Notes: a model not told the origin generated them from the letters alone. A stretch of DNA of 34,705 bases from Opitutaceae bacterium (GCA_030648295.1 JAUSID010000278.1:1-34705); one strand, 5' to 3'; positions 7,402-16,975 are shown, counted from the stretch's first letter. Translations and numbers: made by a program.

Positions 7402-8634
7402 ATGTCGAGCCCTTCCCGCCGGTTTCCGGCCGCCATCCTCTGGACCCTGAATCTCGCCTTGTTGCTCGGCGGCTGTGGCGAAAAACCGAAAGCCTCGTCG
7501 GCTGGCGGCGGGAAAGGTGATGGCAAGGGCGGCCGCGGCGGCGGCGGCGCGGCTCCCGTTCTCGTCGCGCAGGCGGTGGTGAAAAAAGTGCCGCTGGTCA
7601 TCGATGCCATCGGCGCGGTCGAACCCCTCCGCAGCACCGCCGTCCGGGCCCAGGTGACCGGAACCCTGATGCGGATTGCGATCAAGGAGGGACAGGACGT
7701 GAAGGAGGGCGAGCTGCTGTTCGAGATCGATCCGCGGCCGTTTCAGAACGCGCTGCAATCCTCCTCCGCCGACCTCCAGAAGGTGCGCGTACTCCTCGAG
7801 AACTCGCGCGCGCAGCTCTCGCGCTATCAGGCATTGAGCGCCGAACAGATGATTTCCAAGGAGCAGTTCCAGAAAATCCAGGACGATGTGCGCGCGCACG
7901 AGGCGGATCTCGTGGCCGCCGAATCGCGCGTGAGCACGGCCAGACTCCAGCTCGACTACTGCTCCATCCGCGCCCCGTTGAGCGGCCGCTCCGGAAATGT
8001 CGAGATGCACGAAGGTGATCTCGTGCGGACGAACGATCAGAACCCGCTCGTCACAATCAACCAGGTCAGCCCGATCTACGTTTCGTTTGGCGTGCCCCAG
8101 CAACACCTCACCGCCCTGCACCGCTACCAGGGCGAGCGCCAGTTGCCGGTCGAGGCGGTCCCGCCCGGCGGCACGGAGAAACCGGAAAATGGCCGGCTCA
8201 CCTTCATCGACAACGCCGTCGATTCGACCACAGGCACGATCAAGCTCAAGGGCACGTTTGCCAATCAGGACCACCGGCTCTGGCCGGGCCAGTTCGTGAA
8301 CGTCGCCGTCACGCTGGCGGAACCCGAGGTGCTCACGGTGCCCACGAGCGCGCTGCAAACGTCCCAAACCGGTCAGCACGTGTTTGTCGTCAGCGCCGAT
8401 AACGTGGCCGAGCTCCGGCCCGTCACCGTCGAGCGGAGCTTCGAAAACGACGCGGTGATCATGAAGGGACTCCAGGCCGGCGAGACCGTCGTCATTGACG
8501 GCCAGCTACGAGTCGTGCCCGGTCGCTCGGTCCAGATCAAGGCGTTGCCCGCCGCCACCGCCGCCGAGAAGACGGCGGGTGACGCGAAGAAGAGCGCGCA
8601 GCAGCAGGGAAGGAAGAAAAAGAAAGAGACATGA
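7402..8634 (+). CDS. RND efflux periplasmic adaptor lipoprotein (HlyD/AcrA family)
   Basis: Membrane fusion protein that links an inner-membrane RND pump to an outer-membrane channel. The 410-residue protein begins MSSPSRRFPAAILWTLNLAL and has a lipobox ending LLGGC, so Cys25 is probably lipidated after signal peptidase II cleavage. A Gly/Lys-rich linker follows. The family core has a lipoyl-like half (VEPLRSTAVRAQVTGTL...), an alpha-helical hairpin (about 110-165), the second lipoyl half (LDYCSIRAPLSGRSG) and a C-terminal beta-barrel with GTFANQDHRLWPGQFVNV. The frame is open 31 codons earlier, but this ATG gives the clean signal peptide. It ends Lys-rich (QQQGRKKKKET) and its stop overlaps the pump start. 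Substrate cannot be told. Confidence 0.93.
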   Translation: MSSPSRRFPAAILWTLNLALLLGGCGEKPKASSAGGGKGDGKGGRGGGGAAPVLVAQAVVKKVPLVIDAIGAVEPLRSTAVRAQVTGTLMRIAIKEGQDVKEGELLFEIDPRPFQNALQSSSADLQKVRVLLENSRAQLSRYQALSAEQMISKEQFQKIQDDVRAHEADLVAAESRVSTARLQLDYCSIRAPLSGRSGNVEMHEGDLVRTNDQNPLVTINQVSPIYVSFGVPQQHLTALHRYQGERQLPVEAVPPGGTEKPENGRLTFIDNAVDSTTGTIKLKGTFANQDHRLWPGQFVNVAVTLAEPEVLTVPTSALQTSQTGQHVFVVSADNVAELRPVTVERSFENDAVIMKGLQAGETVVIDGQLRVVPGRSVQIKALPAATAAEKTAGDAKKSAQQQGRKKKKET

Positions 8635-11600
8635 ACATCCCGGAACCGTTCATCCGGCGGCCGGTGATGACCGCGCTCATCACCACCGCCATCACCCTCT
8701 TCGGCTGGATGGCCTACGAGCGGCTGCCCGTCAGCGATCTGCCGAACATCGATTTTCCGACCATCAGCGTCTCCGCCAGTCTCCCCGGTGCCAGCCCGGA
8801 GACGATGGCCTCGGCCGTCGCCATGCCGCTCGAGCAGCAATTCTCGAGTATCGCGGGCATCGACTCGATGACGTCGAGCAGCACGCTCGGCGGCACCCAG
8901 ATCACCCTCCAATTCAACCTCGATCGCGACATCGACGGTGCCGCGCAGGATGTGCAGTCCGCGATTGCCGCCGTCCAACGCCGGCTCCCGCGCGACATGC
9001 CGAATCCACCGTCGTTCCGGAAGAGCAATCCCGCGGACGATCCCATCCTCCTGCTCGCGCTCAGCTCCGCCACGCAGCCGCTCTCCGAGGTGAACGAATG
9101 GGCCGAAACCGTGCTCGCGCAACGCATCTCGACCGTTGATGGAGTTTCCCAGGTGCAGGTGCTCGGCTCGCAGAAGTACGCCGTCCGCGTCGGGCTCGAT
9201 CCCCGTGCGCTCGCCGCGCGCGGCATCGGCATCGACGAGGTCCGGTCGGCGCTCGACAGCAACAACACGAATCTCCCCGCCGGCACGCTCAACGGCGCCA
9301 ACAAGTCCACGACGCTCATCGCCACCGGCCAGCTGAAAAGCGCGGACGGATTCCGAAAGGTCATCGTCAGCTATCGGAACGGCGCGGCCGTCCGGCTGGC
9401 CGATGTCGCCACCGTCACGGACAGCGTGGAGAACGACAAGGCGGCGAGCTGGTTCATGAACAAGCATGCGCCGAGCGACGATTATCCGCCCGGCCAGAAC
9501 ATCGCGCAGGACCGCTCGATCCTTCTTTTCGTCCAGCGGCAGCCCGGCACCAACACGATCAAGGTGGTCGACGGGATCAAGGAACTGCTGCCCGCCTTCC
9601 GCGCCCAGCTGCCCGCCTCGATCAAACTCGACATCTACAGCGACCGTTCGACCTCCATCCGCGACTCGGTGCACGATGTTAAATTCACCCTCGTCCTCGC
9701 CATCGGGCTGGTGGTGATGGTGATCTTCCTCTTCCTGCGGTCGATCTCCGCCACGCTGATTGCGAGCGTGGCGATCCCCATCGCCGTCATCGGCACGTTC
9801 ACGGTGATGTATTTCGCGAATTTCAGCATCAACAACATCTCGCTGCTGGCGCTGACCCTCTCGGTCGGGTTCGTGGTCGACGATGCGATCGTGATGCTCG
9901 AAAACGTCGTCCGGCACATCGAGCACGGCGAAAACCCGATGACGGCGGCTTTCCGCGGGTCGCGCGAAATCGGGTTCACGATTCTCTCGATGACGATCTC
10001 GCTCGTGGCGGTGTTCATTCCCGTGCTGTTCATGGGCGGCGTTCTCGGCCGGCTCCTGCACGAGTTCGCCGTCTCGATCAGCGCCGCGATTCTCGTTTCC
10101 GGCGTGGTCTCGCTGACCCTGACGCCGATGTTGTGCAGCCGGATCCTCAAGCCTCAGGGGGCTGAAAAGCACGGTCGCCTGTATCGCGCGACGGAAGGGA
10201 TCTTCAACCGCGCGCTCGGGCTCTATGACCGCACGTTGCATAAGGCGCTGCGGTGGCGCCGGACCGTGACCCTCATCGCCATCGCCACTCTCGGGCTGAC
10301 GATCTGGCTGCTGATGATCGTGCCCAAGGGCTTCATCCCCACGGAAGACACCGGCCGGCTGCAAATCACGATGGAAGCCGCGCAGGACGCTTCGTTCGAG
10401 GCGATGGTCCGGTATCGCCGGCAGATCGGCGACATTCTCGTCCAGAATCCGTACGTGGAGAATTTTTCCGCTTACATTGGCGGTTCGAGCCGCAGCTCGA
10501 GTTCGAGCAACAACGGCCGAATTTACGCGACCCTCGTTCCGCGCAATCAGCGGCCGAGCGCGCAGGAGATTGCCCCCGGGGTGCGGGCGGCTCTCGCGGG
10601 CATTCCCGGCGTGCGCGTCGCGGTCCAGGTGCCGCCGGGCATCCGGATCGGCGGCCGCAGTTCGACCTCGGTTTATCAATACACGCTCTACGGCACGGAT
10701 CTCCAGGAGCTGTATCGCGTCGCGCCGCTCATGCTCGAAAAGATGCGGGAGATGCCGGGGCTGATCGACGTCAACTCCGACCTCTTCATCTCGAGCCCGC
10801 AGTTGATCATCAACATCGATCGCGACAAGGCGTCCTCGCTCGGGCTCAGCGCGCAGCTGGTGGAAGACACGCTCTACAGCGCGTTCGGCTCGCGGCAGGT
10901 GTCCACGATATACACGCCGACCAACCAGTACTTCGTCATCCTCGAACTCCAGAAGGAATACCAGCGCGACGCCCGCGCGCTCTCGCTGCTCTACCTTCGC
11001 AATCGCGAGGGAAAGCTCATCCCGCTGGAGGCAGTCTCGAAAATCACCCATACCGTCGGGCCGCTGAGTGTCGCGCACCTGGGCCAGATGCCGGCGGTCA
11101 CCCTCACGTTCAACCTGGCGTCCGGCGTCTCGCTCAGCGAGGCGACCGTGGCGGTCGAAGCGATTGCACGGACGGAGTTGCCCGCGACCGTCAGCGGCGT
11201 GTTTCAGGGCACGGCCGCGGCCTTCACCAATTCGTTGCAGGGACTGGGCTGGACGCTGCTCATCGCGGTGCTCGTGATCTATCTGGTGCTGGGAATCCTG
11301 TACGAGGACTTCGTTCATCCGATCACAATTCTCTCCGGCCTGCCGGCGGCGACGTTCGGCGCGTTGGTGACGCTGCTGCTGTTCCGGCAGGAGCTGAACA
11401 TCTACGGCTACGTGGGACTGATCATGCTGATCGGGATCGTGAAGAAGAACGCGATCATCATGATCGATTTCGCGCTCGATGCGCGGCGGACCCGCGGCAA
11501 ACAAGCGCAGGAGGCGATCGTCGAGGCATGCCTCGTGCGGTTCCGGCCGATCATGATGACAACCTTCTCCGCGCTCGCCGGCACGCTGCCGATCGCGCTC

Positions 11601-11801
11601 GGCTGGGGCGCGGGTGCCGAGGCCCGGCGCACGCTCGGCCTGGCCGTCGTAGGCGGATTGATCGTGTCGCAACTCCTGACGCTCTACATCACGCCGGTGC
11701 TTTATCTCTACATGGAGCGATTTGCGCACCGCCTGTCATTCCGCCCCGCGGTCGAGCTGCAAGACGAGGCGACCGCCGGCGCGACCGGGATGGCGAAGTG
11801 A
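8631..11801 (+). CDS. RND multidrug efflux pump, inner-membrane subunit (HAE-1/AcrB-MdtB type)
   Basis: Proton-driven trimeric transporter that expels hydrophobic or amphiphilic compounds. The 1056-residue protein starts MNIPEPFIRRPVMTALIT, with TM1 at about 12-28, a porter domain with PLEQQFSSIAGIDSMTSSS, and TM helices 2-6 from about 350. The proton-relay aspartates D417/D418 are present in SVGFVVDDAIVMLENV, and the matching Lys is in GIVKKNAIIMIDFA near the C-terminus. Full length for the family. Its ATG overlaps the stop of the adaptor (ATGA), so translation is coupled. No TolC-like gene is in the window, so the pump probably shares a channel encoded elsewhere. It resembles MdtB/MdtC-like exporters more than heavy-metal pumps. 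Confidence 0.95.
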   Translation: MNIPEPFIRRPVMTALITTAITLFGWMAYERLPVSDLPNIDFPTISVSASLPGASPETMASAVAMPLEQQFSSIAGIDSMTSSSTLGGTQITLQFNLDRDIDGAAQDVQSAIAAVQRRLPRDMPNPPSFRKSNPADDPILLLALSSATQPLSEVNEWAETVLAQRISTVDGVSQVQVLGSQKYAVRVGLDPRALAARGIGIDEVRSALDSNNTNLPAGTLNGANKSTTLIATGQLKSADGFRKVIVSYRNGAAVRLADVATVTDSVENDKAASWFMNKHAPSDDYPPGQNIAQDRSILLFVQRQPGTNTIKVVDGIKELLPAFRAQLPASIKLDIYSDRSTSIRDSVHDVKFTLVLAIGLVVMVIFLFLRSISATLIASVAIPIAVIGTFTVMYFANFSINNISLLALTLSVGFVVDDAIVMLENVVRHIEHGENPMTAAFRGSREIGFTILSMTISLVAVFIPVLFMGGVLGRLLHEFAVSISAAILVSGVVSLTLTPMLCSRILKPQGAEKHGRLYRATEGIFNRALGLYDRTLHKALRWRRTVTLIAIATLGLTIWLLMIVPKGFIPTEDTGRLQITMEAAQDASFEAMVRYRRQIGDILVQNPYVENFSAYIGGSSRSSSSSNNGRIYATLVPRNQRPSAQEIAPGVRAALAGIPGVRVAVQVPPGIRIGGRSSTSVYQYTLYGTDLQELYRVAPLMLEKMREMPGLIDVNSDLFISSPQLIINIDRDKASSLGLSAQLVEDTLYSAFGSRQVSTIYTPTNQYFVILELQKEYQRDARALSLLYLRNREGKLIPLEAVSKITHTVGPLSVAHLGQMPAVTLTFNLASGVSLSEATVAVEAIARTELPATVSGVFQGTAAAFTNSLQGLGWTLLIAVLVIYLVLGILYEDFVHPITILSGLPAATFGALVTLLLFRQELNIYGYVGLIMLIGIVKKNAIIMIDFALDARRTRGKQAQEAIVEACLVRFRPIMMTTFSALAGTLPIALGWGAGAEARRTLGLAVVGGLIVSQLLTLYITPVLYLYMERFAHRLSFRPAVELQDEATAGATGMAK

Positions 11802-11811
11802 TGGAATTTTA

Positions 11812-11941
11812 GATTTTGGATTCTCGATTTTGGATACGGGGCGCGTCGGGCACGCCGAAGGCCATGGCGGGCGGGACGCCCGCGCTCCCAGGTCACGGCC
11901 TCCTCTTCAGCTTTCCGAATCCGCAATCCGCAATCCGAAAT
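11812..11941. repeat. Composite repeat: two heptamer arrays around a 26-bp palindrome element
   Basis: First array 11812-11839: GATTTTG, GATTCTC, GATTTTG, GATACGG. Then the element at 11867-11892, with core GCGGGCG-GGA-CGCCCGC and tail GCTCCCAGG. Then a second array 11918-11941: AATCCGC, AATCCGC, AATCCGA, AATG. It fills the gap between the convergent pump and prolyl oligopeptidase genes. The same palindrome and the same AATCCGM heptamers recur in the same order and orientation beyond the other end of the oligopeptidase gene. Confidence 0.85.
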
Positions 11942-11963
11942 GAAGCGTCGTCTCCGCTCCCGA

Positions 11964-14138
11964 TTACTCGCGCCGCGTTCCCACCGCGTCCGCGTCCGGC
12001 CGCATTCCCACAAAGTGCGCGGCGAACGCCAGCTTGTCCGCCGCCTCCTCGATCACCTTCGTCATCGGCTTGCCCGCGCCGTGGCCGGCGCGCGTCTCGA
12101 TTCGGATCAGCACCGGATGGTTCGTCAGGTCCTTCGCCACCGCCGCCTGCATCGCCGCGGCGTACTTGAACGAATGGCCCGGGTGCACGCGGTCGTCGTG
12201 GTCCGCCGTGGTGACGAGCACGGCGGGATAAGATGCGCCGCGCCTGACGGTGTGGAGTGGGGAATAGGCAAGCAGCGTCTTGAACCCCGCCGGATCATCA
12301 CTCGAGCCGTAATCGCTCGTCCAGGCGTGACCGATCGTGAATTTGTGGAACCGCAGCATATCCATGACGCCGACACCCGGCCACGCGACGCGACCCAGGT
12401 CAGGTCGCTGGTTCATCACCGCGCCCACCAGCAGCCCGCCATTCGAGACGCCGCTGAGGACCAGCTTCGCGGGCGAGGTGTAATGGTTGGCGAAGAGCCA
12501 TTCGGCGGCCGCGATGAAATCATCGAACACGTTTTGTTTTCGTTCTTTCATCCCGGCCTCGTGCCAGGCGCGGCCATATTCGCCGCCGCCGCGCAGATTC
12601 GGCACGGCCAGGATTCCGCCGGCCTCCAGCCAGCTCAGCATCGCGACCGAAAACCACGGGGTGAGTGATACATCGAATCCACCGTAGCCGTACAGAACGG
12701 CGGGCGCCTTTCCATCGAGCGCGAGCCCCTTTCGCGACGTGATGAACATGGGCACGCGCGTGCCGTCGCGTGACGCATAAAAGATCTGCCACGTCTCGTA
12801 GTCGGCCGGATTAAACGCCACCTTTGGCGCCTGGAAAACCTCGCCCCGGTTGGTCGCGACATCGTGCCGGTAATTGGTCCGCGGCACGGCGAACGAGGTG
12901 AACGTGTAAAAAAACTCGTTCTCGTCCTCTCGGCCGCTGAGGGCCGAGACGGTGCCGATGCCCGGCAAGGCGATCTCACCGAGCGAACGTCCATCCTTCG
13001 CATAAACCCGCAGCCGGCTGCTGGCATCATGCATCGTCCGCACGACGAGCCGGCCGCCCACGATGTCGACCGATTCGATCACGTCGTCGCTTTGCGGCAC
13101 GATGGTTTTCCAGCTCGAACGCGCGGGCAACCGCGTGTCGATCGCAACCACGCGCTTTCGCGGCGCGTCGAGATCGGTCAGCACGTAGAAGACCGGCCCG
13201 TCGTTGCCGATGAAGTTGCAGTCGGCGTCCCATTCCGTGACCAGCGGCACGACGGGTCGGTCGAGTTTCGGCGCGCGTGGATCACCAAGGTCGACGTAGC
13301 GCAGCAGGTTTTCCGTATCGGTACCGCGCTCGATGGCGATGACGAGGTAGCGACCGTCCTCGCTCACCGTCGCGTTCACGAACCATTTGGGCTGCTCGGG
13401 CACTTCGTGGATGAGCCGATCCTCGGCCTGGGTCGTGCCGCGGCGGTGATAATACAGCCGGTGGTTGGCGAGGTCGCTGAACGTCTTGCCCGTCCCCTCC
13501 TCCTTCGATGGCGCCGGGTACCGTGAATAAAAAAAACCGGCGTTGTCGCGGGTCCAGGCCAGGTCGGAATACTTGACCCACCGGACGAGGTCGCCGGAAT
13601 CATCCGCCGTATCAACCGAACGGATGCGGAACTCGTTCCAGTCCGATCCCGCCGCGGCCGTCCCGTAGGCGAGCCATTTGCCGTCCCACGACGGGCGCGT
13701 GGCCGTCAGCGCGATTGTGCCGTCCTTCGCCAGCGCGTTGGGATCGATGAGAACCCGAGGGGCCGCCGGGAGCGATTCCTGCACGAAATACACGGACTGG
13801 TTTTGGAGTCCGGTATTGCGCGAGAAAAAATAGCGTCCGCCTTCCTTGCGCGGGATCCCGACGCGAGGATAATTCCACAGTGCGGTGAGCCGGTCCCGGA
13901 AATAGGCGCGTTGGGGCAGCGATTCGAGAAAACCGAAAGTGAGCCGGTTCTGCGCCTCGACCCAGGCGCGGGTGGCCGGTGAATCCAAGTCCTCCAGCCC
14001 GCGGTACGGGTCGGCCACTTTCGCCCCGTGGTAGTCGTCCACGACCTCGCCGCGCGGCGCGGCAGGGTAATCCACTGGGGCGGCGCGGGCTGTTGCGGCG
14101 AGCATAAGGGAGAGGCACAGCGACGTAAACGTGCGCAT
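11964..14138 (-). CDS. Prolyl oligopeptidase (S9A), exported
   Basis: Serine peptidase that cleaves after proline in short peptides. The 724-residue protein has a signal peptide, MRTFTSLCLSLMLAATARA, ahead of the mature APVDYP, so it acts in the periplasm or outside. The N-terminal YPxAPRGEVVDDYHGAKVADPYRGLED is the family signature, followed by a seven-bladed propeller region (about 80-440). The catalytic domain has Ser565 in LSGVSNGGLL, the Asp in TADHDDRVHPGHS (646-649) and His686 in RAGHGAGKP. Full length. The upstream open frame is repeat-derived, so this ATG is preferred. It is a single gene between convergent RND genes on one side and a divergent HD-domain gene on the other, bounded by direct composite repeats. 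Confidence 0.95.
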   Translation of the reverse strand: MRTFTSLCLSLMLAATARAAPVDYPAAPRGEVVDDYHGAKVADPYRGLEDLDSPATRAWVEAQNRLTFGFLESLPQRAYFRDRLTALWNYPRVGIPRKEGGRYFFSRNTGLQNQSVYFVQESLPAAPRVLIDPNALAKDGTIALTATRPSWDGKWLAYGTAAAGSDWNEFRIRSVDTADDSGDLVRWVKYSDLAWTRDNAGFFYSRYPAPSKEEGTGKTFSDLANHRLYYHRRGTTQAEDRLIHEVPEQPKWFVNATVSEDGRYLVIAIERGTDTENLLRYVDLGDPRAPKLDRPVVPLVTEWDADCNFIGNDGPVFYVLTDLDAPRKRVVAIDTRLPARSSWKTIVPQSDDVIESVDIVGGRLVVRTMHDASSRLRVYAKDGRSLGEIALPGIGTVSALSGREDENEFFYTFTSFAVPRTNYRHDVATNRGEVFQAPKVAFNPADYETWQIFYASRDGTRVPMFITSRKGLALDGKAPAVLYGYGGFDVSLTPWFSVAMLSWLEAGGILAVPNLRGGGEYGRAWHEAGMKERKQNVFDDFIAAAEWLFANHYTSPAKLVLSGVSNGGLLVGAVMNQRPDLGRVAWPGVGVMDMLRFHKFTIGHAWTSDYGSSDDPAGFKTLLAYSPLHTVRRGASYPAVLVTTADHDDRVHPGHSFKYAAAMQAAVAKDLTNHPVLIRIETRAGHGAGKPMTKVIEEAADKLAFAAHFVGMRPDADAVGTRRE

Positions 14139-14187
14139 AGGTGCGCACGCTGTTGCCTGCGCGGCCGATCGCAAGCGGAGGAAGGAT

Positions 14188-14411
14188 GTTCTGGGTTCTG
14201 GGTTCTGGGTTCTGGGTTCTGGGTTTCGCGTTCCTGTCGATGTCAGTCCTCTGGCTTTAGTCCTCTGGCTGACTTCTGACTTCTGACGTCTGACCTCTGG
14301 CTTCTGGCTTTTTGCGGGCGGGACGCCCGCGCTCCCAGGGGAAACGACCTTTTGCGAATCCGACGGGTCTGCCGAATCCGCAATCCGAAATCCGAAATCC
14401 GCAATCGAATC
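14188..14411. repeat. Composite repeat upstream of the prolyl oligopeptidase
   Basis: Four blocks in a row: five GTTCTGG heptamers (14188-14222); a looser heptamer block with CCTCTGG, CTTCTGA, CGTCTGA and CTTCTGG (about 14246-14308); the 26-bp palindrome element (14314-14339), identical to the copy at 11867-11892; and AATCCGC/AATCCGA heptamers (14375-14411). It occupies nearly all of the 344-bp gap between the divergent oligopeptidase and HD-domain genes, so promoters of both must lie inside or beside it. Confidence 0.85.
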
Positions 14412-14482
14412 CCGCCGCCCACCTGAGGAGCACGACAACGTCGAATCTTGCGGGCGGCGCCCCACTCGCGTTTCGTCGGTTC

Positions 14483-15118
14483 GTGAGCACCTCCTCCACT
14501 CCTGCGTCCGAGTCGCCGGCCGACCGGCTCGCGCGACAAATCGAGTTCATCGCCGAATGCGACAAATTGAAGGACGTATTCCGGCAGACGATCACGACGC
14601 AGACGCGCCGGCCGGAAAACGACGCCGAACACTCGTGGCACCTTTGCCTCTGCGTGCTCGTGCTCGCGGAGCATGCGAACGACGGCCGGCTCGACGTGCT
14701 GCGGGTACTCAAAATGCTCATCGTTCACGATCTGGTTGAAATCGACGCGGGGGACACGTTCGCCTACGACGTCGCGGCGATGGCGAGCCAGCATGAGCGC
14801 GAAGCCGTCGCGGCCGACCGGATCTTCGGCTTGCTACCACCCGACCAGGCGGCCGGGTTTCGCGCGCTGTGGGACGAATTCGAGGCCAAGGATACCGCCG
14901 AGGCGAAATTCGCCACGGCCGTCGATCGATTTCAACCCATGTTGCTCAACTGCCGGACCCAGGGCGCCGCGTGGAACCGCCATGGCGTTACGCACGACCG
15001 CGTCATCGCGCGCAACCAGCACATCGCGGACGGGTGCAACGAGCTCTGGCACTACGCCGAACAGATGCTTCAGCAAACCGTCAACGCCGGCCACCTCGCC
15101 CGCGCGCCAAAACCGTGA
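14483..15118 (+). CDS. HD-domain phosphohydrolase (HDDC2/YfbR-like, HD_3 type)
   Basis: Probable metal-dependent 5'-deoxynucleotidase or related nucleotide phosphohydrolase; the precise substrate is not known. From a GTG start the protein is 211 residues. HD metal ligands are seen as His50 in ENDAEHSWHLC, His82-Asp83 in LIVHDLVEIDAGD and Asp148 in ATAVDRFQP. The order PEN-xAEHSW...HDLVEI-xxGD matches the HD_3 subfamily rather than dGTPase or RelA types. The frame opens earlier at 14312, but those codons come from the palindrome/heptamer repeat, so the GTG at 14483 is the most plausible start; no Shine-Dalgarno sequence decides it. A hairpin repeat follows the stop. Confidence 0.8.
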   Translation: MSTSSTPASESPADRLARQIEFIAECDKLKDVFRQTITTQTRRPENDAEHSWHLCLCVLVLAEHANDGRLDVLRVLKMLIVHDLVEIDAGDTFAYDVAAMASQHEREAVAADRIFGLLPPDQAAGFRALWDEFEAKDTAEAKFATAVDRFQPMLLNCRTQGAAWNRHGVTHDRVIARNQHIADGCNELWHYAEQMLQQTVNAGHLARAPKP

Positions 15119-15122
15119 CCCC

Positions 15123-15152
15123 GGGGGATGCGGGTGCGCTGCCCGCATTCCC
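15123..15152. repeat. Single hairpin of the intergenic palindrome family
   Basis: ATGCGGG (15128-15134) pairs with CCCGCAT (15142-15148) and is flanked by GGGG and TCCC. It begins a few bases after the HD-domain stop. It could serve as a terminator structure; a T-run is missing. Confidence 0.55.
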
Positions 15153-15272
15153 AAACGAGCAACTTTCTCCCGCCGGCGTCGTCACGCTGCCGATCGATTC
15201 TCCGCCTCCCCATCAGCGACCAGCCTCGCGTTCGCCATGAACCCCGAGGCGCCGCACTCCAAACCGCCGCCC

Positions 15273-16073
15273 ATGAAAATCCAACTCCTGCCTGCCTTCG
15301 CGCTTTTCGCCACGACCATCTGCCAAGCCGCGCCGACCGAAGAGGTCCACGCCGCCGCCAGGAAACTCGGGGATGCGCCCAACTACACCTGGGTGACTAC
15401 GACCAAAATGACCGCCGGCGGAACCGAGGTCAGTTTCGGCTCCGGCACGACCACCGGAAAGACCGCGAAGGATGGTTTCACGCTGCTCTCCCGCGAAACC
15501 CAGAATGGTGCAATGCAAACCGTCCGGAAGGGCGAGCAGATGGCGATGCAGAATCCCCAGTCCGGCGAATGGATGAGCATGGAGGAAATGCGCGCGCAGT
15601 TTGCGAATCGCGGTGGTGGCGGCGGCGCTGCCCCCGGTGGCGCGGCCGGCGCCCGCGGAACGTCAGGACGCGGATCGTCCGGTCGTGGCGGCACCATGTT
15701 TGGCGGCACCAGCATGACCCCGGCCGACGAAATCACGGCGCTCATCGCCGGTGCGAAAGACTTGAAGGCCGCGGACGGCGTCATCGCCGGCACGCTCAGC
15801 CCCGAAGCGATTGCGCAGCGGCTCAGTTTTAGCGGGCGCGGCGGACGCAGCGGCGGCGGCGAAGCGCCGCCGGCGCCGAAGAACGCCAGCGGCTCGGTCA
15901 AGTTCTGGGTCAAGAACGGCGCCCTGGTGAAATACGAGTATCAGGTGAAGGGCACGGTCGCCGGACGCGACGGCGAGGCGCGCGAGGTTGAACGCACGAG
16001 CACGACCGAGATCAAGGATATCGGCAGCACGACCATCGAAGTTCCCGAAGCGGCGAAGAAGAAGCTCGGCTAG
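15273..16073 (+). CDS. Secreted hypothetical protein with Gly-rich segments
   Basis: I do not recognise a named family. From the ATG at 15273 the protein is 266 residues and begins with a clear signal peptide, MKIQLLPAFALFATTICQA, cleaved before APTEEV. An ATG 36 bases upstream is possible but gives a charged, Pro-rich extension ahead of the signal. The mature part has an N-terminal beta-rich region (NYTWVTTTKMTAGGTEVSF), a low-complexity Gly/Ala/Arg/Ser stretch at about 110-150, an acidic helix region and a second Gly-rich segment. It ends with a strand-rich piece (KFWVKNGALVKYEYQVKGTV). It may be a periplasmic or cell-surface protein. The alpha/beta hydrolase starts 17 bp downstream, so they may be co-transcribed. 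Confidence 0.75.
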   Translation: MKIQLLPAFALFATTICQAAPTEEVHAAARKLGDAPNYTWVTTTKMTAGGTEVSFGSGTTTGKTAKDGFTLLSRETQNGAMQTVRKGEQMAMQNPQSGEWMSMEEMRAQFANRGGGGGAAPGGAAGARGTSGRGSSGRGGTMFGGTSMTPADEITALIAGAKDLKAADGVIAGTLSPEAIAQRLSFSGRGGRSGGGEAPPAPKNASGSVKFWVKNGALVKYEYQVKGTVAGRDGEAREVERTSTTEIKDIGSTTIEVPEAAKKKLG

Positions 16074-16090
16074 CCGGGCGTCACAATCCC

Positions 16091-16975
16091 ATGCTGCCTA
16101 CCCGCTCCCCGCTCCTGTTGGCCGCCATGTTTTCCATGGCCGCAATTCTCGAGGCCGCCGAAAACCGGCCGACTTTTGCCCTGTGGCCGAACGGCGCGCC
16201 GGGTTCGGAGACCCGAAAATCCGAACCGGAAAAAATCGCCGGCGGCAACATCTCGAACATCCATCACCCGTCGGTCATCGCGTACCTGCCGCGGCCGGAT
16301 CAAGCCACCGGTGCGGCGGTGATCGTCGCGCCGGGTGGCGGACACCAGCGGCTCGTGATCCAGCACGAGGGCTACAACGTCGGCGAATGGCTGGCCGCGC
16401 GCGGCATCGCCGCCTTCGTGCTGAAATACCGGCTCGGTCGCGACGACGCCACGCCGCCGAACGCGCCTCAGCCGTACGCGTTCGATGTCCACGGCCTTGC
16501 CGATGCGCACCGCGCGATCCGGTTCGTGCGCAGCCGCGCGGCGGAGTGGAAAATCAATCCCGCCGCCGTCGGCATCATGGGATTCTCCGCCGGCGGCGAA
16601 GTGGCTTTTCTTTCCGCGATGAAGTTCGACCGGGGCAATGCCAGCGCGGCCGACCCAATCGATCGGATGAGTTCGCGGCCGGATTTTCAGGCGCTGATTT
16701 ACCCCGGCAAATCCCAGCTCATCCAGCCGACGAAGGACTCGCCGCCCGTGTTCCTGGCTTGTGGATACGGCGACCGGCCGGACATCTCCGAGGGACTCGC
16801 ACGAGTGTACCTGCTGTTCAAGCAGGCCGGCGTCCCGGCGGAACTGCACATCTACGCGGGCACAGGCCACGGTTTCGGCGTGCGCGACACGAACAAGTCT
16901 CCCGCCGGCGCATGGATCGAGCGGTTCCAGGAGTGGCTCGTCGATCGTAAATTCCTGACGGCGGCCAAACCGTAG
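16091..16975 (+). CDS. Secreted alpha/beta hydrolase, acetyl esterase-like
   Basis: Probable carboxylesterase, perhaps acting on acetylated sugars. The 294-residue protein has an N-terminal signal peptide (MLPTRSPLLLAAMFSMAAILEAA) and then LWPNGAPGSE, a start common among exported esterases of the acetylxylan-esterase-like group. The oxyanion-hole loop is PGGGHQRL (81-88), the nucleophile Ser166 sits in GFSAGGE, the acid is probably Asp228 or Asp231 in GYGDRPDIS, and His260 is in GTGHGFGV. Full length. It follows the Gly-rich secreted protein by 17 bp. The specific substrate is not evident, and there are no carbohydrate-binding domains. Confidence 0.87.
   Translation: MLPTRSPLLLAAMFSMAAILEAAENRPTFALWPNGAPGSETRKSEPEKIAGGNISNIHHPSVIAYLPRPDQATGAAVIVAPGGGHQRLVIQHEGYNVGEWLAARGIAAFVLKYRLGRDDATPPNAPQPYAFDVHGLADAHRAIRFVRSRAAEWKINPAAVGIMGFSAGGEVAFLSAMKFDRGNASAADPIDRMSSRPDFQALIYPGKSQLIQPTKDSPPVFLACGYGDRPDISEGLARVYLLFKQAGVPAELHIYAGTGHGFGVRDTNKSPAGAWIERFQEWLVDRKFLTAAKP

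Noticed and set aside
8373-11729. 1118-codon open frame on the minus strand
   Set aside because: It is antisense to the RND pump gene, which has full family motifs. The translation is Arg/Asp/His-rich without any domain; such shadows are common at this GC content.
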